Source: Isoetes taiwanensis (taxonomy: Eukaryota; Streptophyta; Lycopodiopsida; Isoetales; Isoetaceae). From it: DNA of 64,000 nucleotides. A program made the translations under genes and the position numbers. The stretch is taken from NCBI GenBank assembly GCA_021234155.1, contig JAJEKV010000784.1:27807-91806 (forward strand). Direction: 5' to 3'. Of this stretch, positions 46,361 through 56,329 are shown piece by piece (the stretch's first letter is position 1; every line of letters begins with the position of its first letter). Below the pieces are notes generated by a model. It saw only the letters and a list, made by a program, of their open reading frames with translations, was not told the DNA's origin and did not search any database.

Positions 46361-49300
46361 ATGGGGAAAGAATTGAGTGCAAAAGAACCCCTGCATGGGT
46401 TTACAGCGGATGACAAATGGGTATGATAACATGCTTTATTCACCCTGCTATTCTGCTAGGCTGTATCTAAGATGCTACGTTTTCATTCGTAATCTGGTAT
46501 ATTAGGTACTAGTTAAGATAGTGAAAGCAGCACAGATTGTGGGCATAAAAGGGTCGAAAGGCACATGGAAGGAGTTCCTAGGTGACAGATATCTTTCTGA
46601 TCCAGCTCTCCAACAGTGGGATGTTTTGGCTTCATTCGTGCAGACATTTACAGACGAAGATGATATTCAGGTAATCAGGAAGTTATGTTGATTATACCAA
46701 CTTTTAATATGCATGTAAGAATTTCATACAGGAATTCCATCTTTGAAACATCAAATACGACAACAATAACATTTCCTTCGAAATTCCTTTTCCTTTCTTT
46801 GAAGTTGCAAGGTCACCATGTGATTTGTACGGAGACCCAAAAATAATCAGCTGAACTAAAAAATCTGCTGTGACTTGGCCCTTTAATAATCAAGGGTCCA
46901 TCAGGCACCAAATCTTGAAATCCAGAATGTATTTCCTGCAAACAAAGAAGTTGATCGCATGCATTGCCAAAACATGTAACAAATACATCTTTTCAATTTG
47001 AATGGTAACATGAAAGAATGAACTGTTTTATCATCTGAAAATGTGTTCTGTCACAATGGCCTTTGCAACAAGAGATCAATATGTTTCGATACATTGCAAG
47101 TTTTTGGGCATTCATCCAACTCTATGCTAGTCGTTACTTGTGGACGAACTTGAAAGGGAGTCCTTGTTTTTCATCCCCATTTATGTCCCATCAGCATTTG
47201 ATCAGTTTCATTACTGCCGGGAAAAAATCTTTGTTGTCTTCTGAGTCCTTGTATTTACAGTAGTATAATCCCCTATCTCCCCACTCTTCCAACCAAAAAA
47301 AAAAACCCAATTACCCAAAAGAAGAAAAAAGTGCGAGTGAACGTGACCTAAGTAACCAGAACAGAAATTATTATTTGTTTGTTCTGTAGGATATAATGTG
47401 ACCTAAGTAACCAGGATAGAATTTGTTTGTTCTGTAGGATATGGCATGTGGGAACCTGGAATGACCTGAATTATCTGCTTTTTGTTTCTACTATGTTTGC
47501 AGATGGTGAAAAGGTTCAGGGCATGGAAGAAGTGGATCGCAATGCATAAACTGCTTGATGAAACTGATCCATGGCCTAAGTCACCTGAGCAGGTGAACTG
47601 TGAAGCTAGCTTATGATGTATGTTTCAGCGTCAGATCTGTTTTTTTTACTTACTTCATTCTCAAGGGGCTCAGATGAAGATGAGTTACTGTTACACTGTG
47701 AGGATCTTTTTTCTTTAGCTATATTTCACATGAGAGGGGTTCCAAAGTAAATATATTGGAAATGTAGGTTCTAGTGCCGTTGGTTCCACCAACCAAGGCC
47801 CTACGTAAGGCGATGTCAGATTTGTTATGTCGATAGAATAATGGCTGTTTTAAAATGAAGAAACAACCTATTTGTGGTTTTATAATAATGGCTATTTTGC
47901 TTATTAGATTAAACTTTTATCGTTATTATTCTGAGGTGCTGCATTTAATCTTTATTCTGCAACGGCTGCATTTAACTTTAAACTGCGGTAATGGCATTGC
48001 AGCGCTTGGTGAGCCTGACATCACAGCATCCTCGTTTTGGAAGTGCATATAGCTTTCCTTCATATGGCAAGGTTAGTGCTAAAACATGTTTTATAATGTT
48101 CTTCATCTGGTAGAAACTGATAGATCAATCTTCAACAATGCATTTAAGGCCTACATATTAAAGGAAAAGCAACAAGTATGATATTTGCCATTAGGAAAGT
48201 TCCGTTTGGTCTTCTGCAGTTATGAAACAATTTTGAGCATAGAAGAAACTGCCAAATTGGATGACAAAAAGCCAGTCCATTTCAATTCTTTGATGAATAC
48301 TTTTCACATGCCATTCCCTAATCACACAATTTTCCTATTTAAAGGAATGGGTTCGGACAAAGCGTGGAGCTTCATCCCAGGCAAAGACACCAGAAAGGAT
48401 GCTTTCCCTTGATTGTGAAATGGTGGATTGTGAGAATGGTGAAAAGCAGGTGGTGCAAGTATGCATTGTAGATCGTGACTGCAAGGTATAGTTATCTACA
48501 TCGATGTGTTATAACTTTTGAATTTCTTGACTTTACGTGTGAATGCTTTTTGTTGTGCAGACACTTATAAATACCCTTGTAAAACCATCTAAACGAGTAG
48601 TTAATTATTTAACACCAATTCATGGCATTTCGGCTGCAGATTTGGAGAAAGCAACCTGTACTCAGGAGGAAATTCAGGTAGTTTAGATCACCTTTTATAC
48701 AAATTCGTTCTGCAGTTGCTAAATTATTTTTGGTGTTTCTTGAGCAGAGAAAGATAAAAAAATTACTGAAACCTGGAACCATTTTGATTGGTCACAGTCT
48801 CAATTATGATTTGCAAGGTAAATATTATTTCTGAAATTATGGATCTAACATACTGTTGGTTGTTATAAGGGTAATGTTGTGGATTTGCAGAGCTCAAGAT
48901 TGACTATAGAAGGATTATTGATACTGCACTGATTTTTAAGCATCATGATAAGGCAGATGCTTTTTTCTCTCCTGGACTTAATGACTTATGCAAGGTAGTG
49001 TTTTAATCATAGTAGTCTGTTCATGTATGTTTCATTTAAGTGGATATCTGGAGCAACATGTATGTGCCACTTCCAGTTTCTGTGAAGGCTTTTACAAAGT
49101 TTTATTTTCATTCAGGCCATCTTAGGATATGAATTTCGACAGGCAGGCAAGCCTCATGATTGTTTAGAGGATGCTATAGTCCCAATGAAGATTGTACTTC
49201 ATGAACTAGAGCACGGCCCTTCTGGACCTCTTCAGATTTATAAGGCACGTAGAATTCAAATTCTGAAGGCCCTGGTTGACCCACCCTCTTAAAAGTGTAT

Positions 49301-50066
49301 TGTTATTTGTTTGTCAATTTTAGGAGCCAGTATTGGATAAAGAAAAGCTTTGTATGCTTTTCTTACACAAACTGCCAAGCATCGTGTGTATTAATGACTT
49401 GGAAAAGGTTTTTCCCAGACGCTTCCCTTGCAAGATCCAGGTTGGTGATTGATTGTTGTTTCCCCTCATTCTTTTGCTTTCCTCTTTGGATGATATATCT
49501 CTATAATTGGCTTGCTTATAGGAAATTGTAAGGAAGCGTGCAAGGCTGGGGACCTCTTATGCCGTTTTTGGTTCAAAGGATGCTGCAGATGGTGCTTTTT
49601 TGTCACTGGTTGGTGAATTAACCAAGGTATGAAGGTAAAATGTTGTCAGGGTTAATATACAGGTTAAACAAAATTGTCCTTGCAAATGCAGGATTGTTGG
49701 GGCAAGGCACAAAAAGTTGTGCATATAGCAGTCTCATCTACATTAGGAAAAGTCGGGAAATTGCCCATTTGCGTGCGCAAAATGTATAATGATTCTGACA
49801 TGGACAGCTTAGAGAGTAGTGATATGGAACCTCGAACAAAAAAGCGACCATGTGAGATTTTGATTGAAGGAAATAATGGAGATGATGATCAAAACACGCA
49901 GAAAAAGAAAAGGGTTAGTGCTGAGAATGATGGAGAATGTTCATGTGGCCACTCAGAAGAGATATTCCGGCTGAAAAAGCTACTAGAAGCAAAAGAACAT
50001 GAAATACAGAATTTGCAAAAGCTAGTTGTGATATGTGGAGGCAAGCTTAATACATGCATCTCATAA
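46361..50066 (+). CDS. SMALL RNA DEGRADING NUCLEASE (SDN)-like 3'-5' exoribonuclease
   Basis: Twelve exons: 46361-46420, 46506-46670, 47503-47592, 48003-48071, 48345-48485, 48561-48677, 48748-48817, 48891-48994, 49116-49244, 49324-49440, 49522-49626 and 49692-50066. They splice to 513 residues with no stop. SDN enzymes trim mature small RNAs from the 3' end. DEDDh catalytic residues are visible: D151 and E153 (LSLDCEM), D235 (GHSLNYDLQ), H286 and D291 (KPHDCLEDA). Residues 20-75 (WKEFL, SDPA) and PEQRLVSLT near 126-134 match the SDN N-terminal region. Residues about 325-425 look RRM-like (LFLHKLPS, YAVFGSKDAA). Lys-rich, possibly nuclear-targeting stretches follow, then a coiled coil near 480-505. 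All introns are GT-AG except the ninth, 49245-49323, which is GC-AG. Introns 5-11 are only 65-121 nt. CTG/CAG triplets are plentiful here, unlike the flanking repeats. The start is the first in-frame ATG of exon 1. Which paralogue this is cannot be told. Confidence 0.93.
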
Positions 50067-50974
50067 CATCTACGTTGTTAAGATTGGCAGTTTTGGCAGC
50101 AAGCATTATGATCAATTTCTGGCAAAGTGTAGTTTTGTTCTTGGGCGCCAGAAGCAGCTTATGTAACCCCTCTTTCAGCAATTGTACCATGAGTGTTGAT
50201 GGAACTGACGTGACAAGATGCTTTATATGTACAAAAAATTTATTGCGGCTGCCGCGAACATTTCTCTTCCCGTAAAGGATGGTTGTCCCACATTCAGCCG
50301 TCCTATCCAATAGATGTGTGACATAGACGTATCCTTTCAAACGTCCAAGAATTTTACTCACATTTCTCCTTTTTTATGCCACAAACACAAAAAGTAGTCC
50401 AAGAATTTTACTCACATTTCTCCAAGAATTTCACTCACATTTCTCCCTTTTTTATGCCACGTCTCTTTTACTTACTATTTCTGTTTTTACTTGTCATTTC
50501 GTTATTTTTGCCCGATGCAAGTACACGTGGCAACGTCAGGGTGGTTCAACCGTCCTTTACGTTAAAACAAAGCCCTTTTACTGGGCTTTTTGTGTTGTCA
50601 AAGTGGCCCTCCCGACGGTGGCGTCGACTTTCCAACACCGAAAGCCCATAAAAAGGGCTTTCTTATCCACAGACCATCTATTAGATAAAAAAAAAAAAAA
50701 AAAAAACACGCGTGGTAAAAAAAAAAAAAAACACGTACGTGGTAGCCACCAGAACAGTTTTTACACCATTTACTTATTACTAGGGTATTTATGTGATTCC
50801 ACAAACAAAGAAGCAATAGAGCAAAACACGTGTGTAATTTTTTTTTCAATCGTTCAAGTCATTTGTGCATGAATTATGATTGAACTGATTATTTACATAT
50901 GGTTGATCGAACCTAGTCTTTTTGAGCCTATTTTAACACATGGCGTCTTCTATACTGTTTGATGCTCAGCTCTA
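50067..50974. other. SDN 3' flank with tandem and inverted repeats
   Basis: CAAGAATTTxACTCACATTTCTCC occurs three times at about 50343-50447, twice followed by TTTTTTATGCCAC. AAGCCCTTTTA and its partner TAAAAAGGGCTT lie inverted at about 50572 and 50650, spanning some 85 bp like a small MITE. Two A-runs interrupted by ACACGCGTGGT follow (50688-50730). The frames 50047-50361 (-) and 50376-50651 (+) are not recognised. Confidence 0.5.
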
Positions 50975-51106
50975 GCAAAGCTTCATATTGCTTGATCCAT
51001 TCTCATAGTGTGCAGCAAACAATGAAATCGACCAAAAATTGCAGAGCTTCATACTGCTTGATCCATTCTTATAGTGTGCAGCAAACAATGAAATTGAACA
51101 AACTGG
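50975..51106. repeat. 66-bp tandem duplication
   Basis: Units 50975-51040 and 51041-51106 both contain AGCTTCATA, TGCTTGATCCATTCT and ATAGTGTGCAGCAAACAATG, with about six differences. Confidence 0.92.
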
Positions 51107-52450
51107 TGCAATAAAAAAATTGCCATTCATGATTAATGATGGTTCTATTATTGTGTATTGCTATTTTTTACAGCATAGAATTTGCTACTTTTGGAACATA
51201 GAAAGGAAAGCCATGCAGACCATCAAATATTCCAACACAATACTTCCTAGGAAAGCCACTTGGACTTCTTGATGTGTCCACATAAAACAAGAACACTATC
51301 CACATCAAACAAGAACACTGCTCTACCAGTAACATGATTTCTTTGGTGATGAAGCAAGTGAAGAGGGTCAAATAGGGAAAACAAAGAAATTTATTTAGCT
51401 AGAAAATAGATACACCATTAAGGACATCAAGTACAAATAAAAGTCATTCCTTCTTTGCAGTTGACAACTCGTCAAGTGAAAAAATTCTTGACTTGGTTCT
51501 CATGCAAGCATCTTAGCATTACCTTGTTCAGCACACATATCTGCAATCAAAAAATAAATTCTAGCATTCTTGATGCAAGTATGTTACCAACTACTTTGTT
51601 CAGCACACATGGCTGCAATCAAAACATAAATTTCAGCATCTCCTGTGTTAAAATGATGGGGGCAATCTGCAGATATTCTTCCTCTCTTCACATCATCATG
51701 AATTTTGCAGGCATTTAGCAAAGTAACCTATGAAACAACACTCAGCTTGGGTACACCTGTTGTCGGTTCAAATGTTAGCACATTTGGCCAACATTAAGAA
51801 ACCATTATTTTTTAATGTTTGGGCAATGATGTAATGGTCTAAAGTTTGTGGTAGTAAAGTTCGACTATTTGCAAGAGGGAACATGGAGAGATTAGACCTG
51901 TGTTGAAGGCAACTCGTTAACATTGAGACCATAATATTGAAGAATCACATATTGTTCTAAGCAATGGTAAGTGATGGTGAAGTTTATAGAGAAGAATAAA
52001 TTGCCTCGTAAAAGAATGGTCGCTACTTTTTATTTGCCCTTTTTCAATCACGCCATAGCCATATCTTGGGCGGATTCATCTTACCTTTAGAAGAAATGAT
52101 GCTTCATTTAGATCCAAGTCTCCACATTTGGCCCCGGGATTCATCGCAGACAGTTGCATATTATTGCAGACAGTTACACTTACGATTGATCATGAGGGCT
52201 ATTAACAATGCGAATCCAATCTTAAATATCTAAAACCGCCCATCATCCCTTAACAAAAGGGGCCAAGAATCAGATTATCGGGTCATGTTAAAATCAGCCC
52301 TATGAGCGGTGATTAGGGCTAAAAAATGCACCTTAATAGCTTTTTGTGTTGAAGGGTATTCTTCATGTTAGCCCCTAATGCGAAATGAAGGAAAAGATTA
52401 TGTCGGTAAACACAAAGGATCGGAAATATGGGTATCAAGTTAGGAATGTA
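51107..52450. other. unassigned sequence with a diverged direct repeat
   Basis: TTGTTCAGCACACATxxCTGCAATCAAAA occurs at about 51520 and 51597 in two units of about 76 bp. The minus frame 51168-51371 (67 codons, DTSRSPSGFPRKYCVGIFDG) resembles a coding fragment but I cannot place it. Nothing else is recognisable. Confidence 0.4.
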
Positions 52451-52451
52451 T

Positions 52452-52459
52452 TATAAAAA
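52452..52459 (+). promoter_or_regulatory. TATA box of a possible small gene
   Basis: TATAAAAA lies 59 bp before the ATG of the frame 52518-52829, a normal distance for a plant TATA box plus short leader. Confidence 0.5.
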
Positions 52460-52517
52460 GAGGGCAAAAGTTGCGTCTGGCTTTACATAACCCATTTCCA
52501 CAAAGAAACAGACTGCC

Positions 52518-52829
52518 ATGATTATCACGAAGAAGGCGATAACAAACTCCAGCGGCATTTCTTCATTAGCCATTGGGGACCCCTACATCGAGAGCCCTGA
52601 AGCTATGGCGGTGATATGTGAGAGCCGGGCTTCGCCCCGAATTGGGCGGGAGGAAGTGGATTGGGATGCGGTGATGGATTGTATGGTTCTATCTAGGCTT
52701 TTTCATCAAAGCCAAGGAGGTTTGGATCATGACACATATGGGAGTAAGGAATTTTCCTTTTCCAATTTAGGAAAACCCAAATTAATGTGCGTGTCAAGTC
52801 GTGGGCTCTTCTCAACCCCAAAATATTAG
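52518..52829 (+). CDS. hypothetical 103-residue protein
   Basis: An open frame with a TATA-like box upstream and a run of 19 A residues (52845-52863) 16 bases after its stop. The protein is mildly acidic and Ser-rich, with no membrane segment, signal peptide or domain that I know; the middle (GREEVDWDAVMDCMVL) could form a short amphipathic helix. The combination of TATA box, ORF and genomic A-run is unusual. The A-run could be the tail of a retroposed copy, but then a TATA box would not be expected. It may equally be a chance frame. Confidence 0.3.
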   Translation: MIITKKAITNSSGISSLAIGDPYIESPEAMAVICESRASPRIGREEVDWDAVMDCMVLSRLFHQSQGGLDHDTYGSKEFSFSNLGKPKLMCVSSRGLFSTPKY

Positions 52830-52883
52830 ACATCCATTTTTAGGAAAAAAAAAAAAAAAAAAAGAGACCGCTTTTATATAGGT

Positions 52884-53111
52884 AGTGATATATGCCTTAA
52901 GAGCTCAACAAGCATTGTTACGCTAAATATATGATATATAATGCTTTTGCTTATGAGCAACATAATGGAGATCTATCTACATCGCAATTTATGCTAGTGA
53001 TATATGTTGCTTAAGAGCTCAACAAGCATTGTTCTGCTAAATATATGATATATAATGCGCTTTTGCTTATGAGCAACATAATGGAGATCTATCTACATCG
53101 CAATTTATGCT
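52884..53111. repeat. tandem duplication, 112/116-bp units
   Basis: Units 52884-52995 and 52996-53111 are nearly identical. Their differences are at ATGCCTTAAG/ATGTTGCTTAAG, GTTACGCTAAA/GTTCTGCTAAA and ATGCTTTTGC/ATGCGCTTTTGC. One of the three is a CTG to ACG change. Confidence 0.93.
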
Positions 53112-54850
53112 GTCCTCATTCTCATTGCCTTGAAAATACAATAGTTGGTTCACCGATTCCACCCCTCATCTGACAAGTATGAGATCATTAATGGAGGTGT
53201 TTTATTTTTTTTTGCTTAGCCAAGGAATTCCACATTAACTCTTTTGTATTGACATATTGTGCAAGAAGATACTTGTAATATCATGGGAATGATACTTTAT
53301 TTTCTGCGCTAATAATTAATAAGGCCAAACCAAGGAGCAAAATTGCAACCCAATTGGGTTGCAGAGACTACCAACGTTTATTTATTGCTTTGCATCTAAG
53401 AACCAAACTATTGGACAAGGTCTAAATCTGAAAACCATGGTCTTTGGAATATTCTTTGAATATTTCTTTTTCAAAGAAGGGACTAATATAGGTTTTATTT
53501 ATAGCAAAAGTTCTTACATTATCATATAGATAAACCCCCTCCTCCCCTCCCCAAAAAAAACTCGAGTCCTGTTTTGCTTCAATTTTTGGCGCCCATCAGG
53601 CTTCAACTCCATAATCCCCATCCGCTCATCATACAATATGTATTGCAGATACGAATTTCTGCATCAATTTTTTGGTAGCGACAACTTGGAAGATAGAACG
53701 ACAGAGTTGATTTTGAAAATGGATAAATGAAGCATAATCGAGGTGGAATGGAGTTTGAAAGATAAAGGAGTGAAACCATTGTTGAGTAGTTTGAAGAACC
53801 AGCTTGGAGCTTATGAGCAAAAGGTGGTCATTAGCATGAAGGCACTTCATTTCATTTCATTTAGAAATATTGCTTTAAGCAATTATCAGTGTTTAATGGA
53901 GCTTTTGTTTGAGTTGAATCCTCCTAATGCTCCAAATCCAGAAGTGTATGGTTCTTACACAAATGAAACTAGTGGGAAGGTGATTCGCAAGACATGCCAT
54001 CAAATGGCAATTTAAGATGCCCCTTTTTTGGGTGCTTTTTTTTTTACCTACTCAAAAAATCATGTCGCGACATTGGTGCTGGCAAGGTGCTGATACCATC
54101 ATTAAGTCATCGATCCCGAAATTTTAGTTTGCAATCTCCAATTCGAATTGGAATTTCCCAATTCAAATGTTTGCACCTTCGAATTATGTCGCTTTCAGGC
54201 GTTTTTTGAAGCACGCCTATGGTTTTGAGTTGAGAGATGAATTCCTTGCTTCGCGGTCCAAGCATTAGCGCACTTGATGCCCGGGAATGCCAAGGCATGC
54301 AAGAGTTCATCAACAACCAAAAGCGATTGAAAGAGTCTTGTTCACAATTTGCGTAAAATTACCTTGAAGAATCACCTACACAAAAATCGAAGTCGGTACT
54401 CACATTTCATTCAAACAAAGGATTTCACAAGGAATGAAGAAACTACATATGAAGTCGAAAAATTCAGATCAAGAATTCCCATCATGAAGATGAAAGACAA
54501 GGTAGTCCTTGTTAAATGCTTCAATATTAAATTGCTGGATTTTTTTTGTTCTAAATTGTCGATTGATGTAAATGCTTTTCCATGCTGGAACGTAATCATT
54601 CAATGGTGCTGAATTTATGGACTTTGAACATGATTTCAACATGTCGGTATGCAATTTAAATTTGTTACTTGGTTTTATAAAAACTAAACCGACATGCTAA
54701 AATTATGGTGGAATATCAATTGAGGATGTTGAAGTTATGGATGTTGGCAATGGTGTAGAGGTTGGATCTGACTGTCATAATACAGGTATTTGCTATAATA
54801 GAGGTATTTGCATTGATAAATTTCGTTGCTCGACCGTAGTATTCGACAAA
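53112..54850. other. unassigned sequence
   Basis: Frames 53743-54015 (+, 90 codons), 53994-54209 (+) and 54349-54612 (+) have no recognised domain. The first is rich in Leu and Asn with NPPNAPNPE. There are no other structures that I can see. Confidence 0.35.
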
Positions 54851-55285
54851 TATGTAACCATAAACAATCATATGTAAACAATCATATTGCTATCATATGT
54901 AAACATATTGCTATCAATCATAAACAATCATTACTTGGAATGTAAACCTTCATACTTGGAATGTAAACCTTATATTCATGTACACCTTATATTCATATGT
55001 ACACCTTATATTCATGGAATGTAAACCTTTATATTCATATGTAAACATTGCTATCAATCATAAACCTTGCTGGGGTTATACATATGTAAACCTTGCTATT
55101 CATTGCTATTCATATGTAAACCTTCCTATTATGTAATACATAAACCTTATACATAAACCCTTTTACATAAACCGTATAAACCTTTTACATAAACCTTATA
55201 TTAATGTAAACCTTTTACATATATGTAAACCTTATATTAGTGTAAACCTTACATATTCATGGAATGTAAATCTTATATTAGTGTA
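54851..55285. repeat. AT-rich degenerate repeat (GTAAACCTTAT)
   Basis: Phrases such as ATATGTAAACCTT, TTATATTCATATG and ACATAAACC recur about twenty times in irregular order. It lies at the 5' edge of the surviving Copia sequence and may mark its truncation point. Confidence 0.85.
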
Positions 55286-55317
55286 GCTCTAAGCTAATTT
55301 TCAGCAGATCTAGGTCA

Positions 55318-55852
55318 TAAGCATTGCAAAATGGCCAAACACATTCTCCGATACTTAAAGGTACTGCTGATTATGGCCTTACATATCGCAACAATAGTGA
55401 TGCTTTTTCATTGCTGACATACAGTGATTCCTCACTTAGCGATGTGATAGACAACTCTAGGTCCACATCCCATATTTGTTTTACGCTTGCCAATCTTTGC
55501 CATTGCTTGGATCAAGAAGAAACATGGGCATGTATCTCTTTTCTTCCAGCGGCGTAGAGCATGTTGCAAAGCATCTACAAGATGGTCCGTGAAATCATTA
55601 GTTTAAAGGACTTTCTTGTAGGCATTGGGCAACACACTCCTGAACCAGCAAGGATGCTTATAGATAACAAATGTGGCATTGATTGGTGCTCCACTGAAGT
55701 TCGGCATCCAAAATCTAAGCATGTCCCCAAGCATTATCATTTTGTAAGGGACCTTGTGGCTGATAAATAGGTTCAGATTGAGCATGTTCCTACACGGGAC
55801 AATACTGCAGATCTCTTGACCAAGCCTTTGGCTCGTGAGTTTTTGGATTAAT
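55318..55852 (+). pseudogene. Ty1/Copia RNase H, truncated
   Basis: This is the C-terminal RNase H part of a Copia polyprotein. HILRYLK and, after a one-base frame change, GTADYGLTY correspond to the conserved LRYLKGT-x-x-GL start. LTYSDSSLSDVIDNSRSTS corresponds to the YSDxDWAGxxxxRxSTSG block, with the Trp and Gly replaced. PARMLIDNKCGI is the DN catalytic block. HPKSKHVPKHYHFVRD fits HxRSKHIxxxxHFxR, and TRDNTADLLTKPLA is the family's C-terminal signature. A stop at 55556-55558 splits the frame. Reverse transcriptase and everything upstream are missing. Confidence 0.88.
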
Positions 55853-55932
55853 GGCCGACTTGGTATTGGTCTTGATAGATTCGGATCTCATCTCCGGCCG
55901 GAAAAGGTTGAGCATGGAGATGGTGACCTCTC

Positions 55933-55944
55933 ATCAAGGAGGAG
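55933..55944 (+). other. polypurine tract of the Copia element
   Basis: ATCAAGGAGGAG lies immediately before the TG that opens the LTR, the normal plus-strand primer position in Copia elements. Confidence 0.85.
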
Positions 55945-56329
55945 TGTTAAGATATATGATATCGTGATCACCATCTTGCCGCTAGACGTGGTGTATCAGC
56001 ACTTACAGCACTTACAGCAGCACATAAGTGTTGACTAAGCACTTCACCAGAGTCTAGCAACGACCCACCACTTGTTATAATTAGCTACGGTATAATTAGG
56101 GAGTGGTTGGTAATGAGATCAATTAATATTGCCCTCCCATTGTACATCTTGTATTCTCACATACTTTTGACACCATTGGTGGTGCCATTACGGCCATTGA
56201 TCTAGATATACAAAGGGAGTCTCTTTCTTGTCGAAGCATTACGATTCAGCGGCCTTGAGCCTTCTAGGCACCTGTCTTATGTTCTTGTTTGCCTTAGGGG
56301 CATTGTTTTTTTTATTCTTGAGGACAACA
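55945..56329 (+). repeat. 3' LTR of the Copia element
   Basis: 385 bp, beginning TGTTAAGATATATG after the polypurine tract and ending GGACAACA, so the ends are TGTT...AACA. The inside has a small repeat CAGCACTTACAG. No second LTR is visible upstream, so no target duplication can be checked. Confidence 0.75.

Noticed and set aside
49674-49691. In-frame ATG upstream of the last SDN exon as an alternative start
   Set aside because: It is intron sequence: a TTGCAAATGCAG acceptor fits at 49691 and the spliced frame continues from exon 11 without a break.
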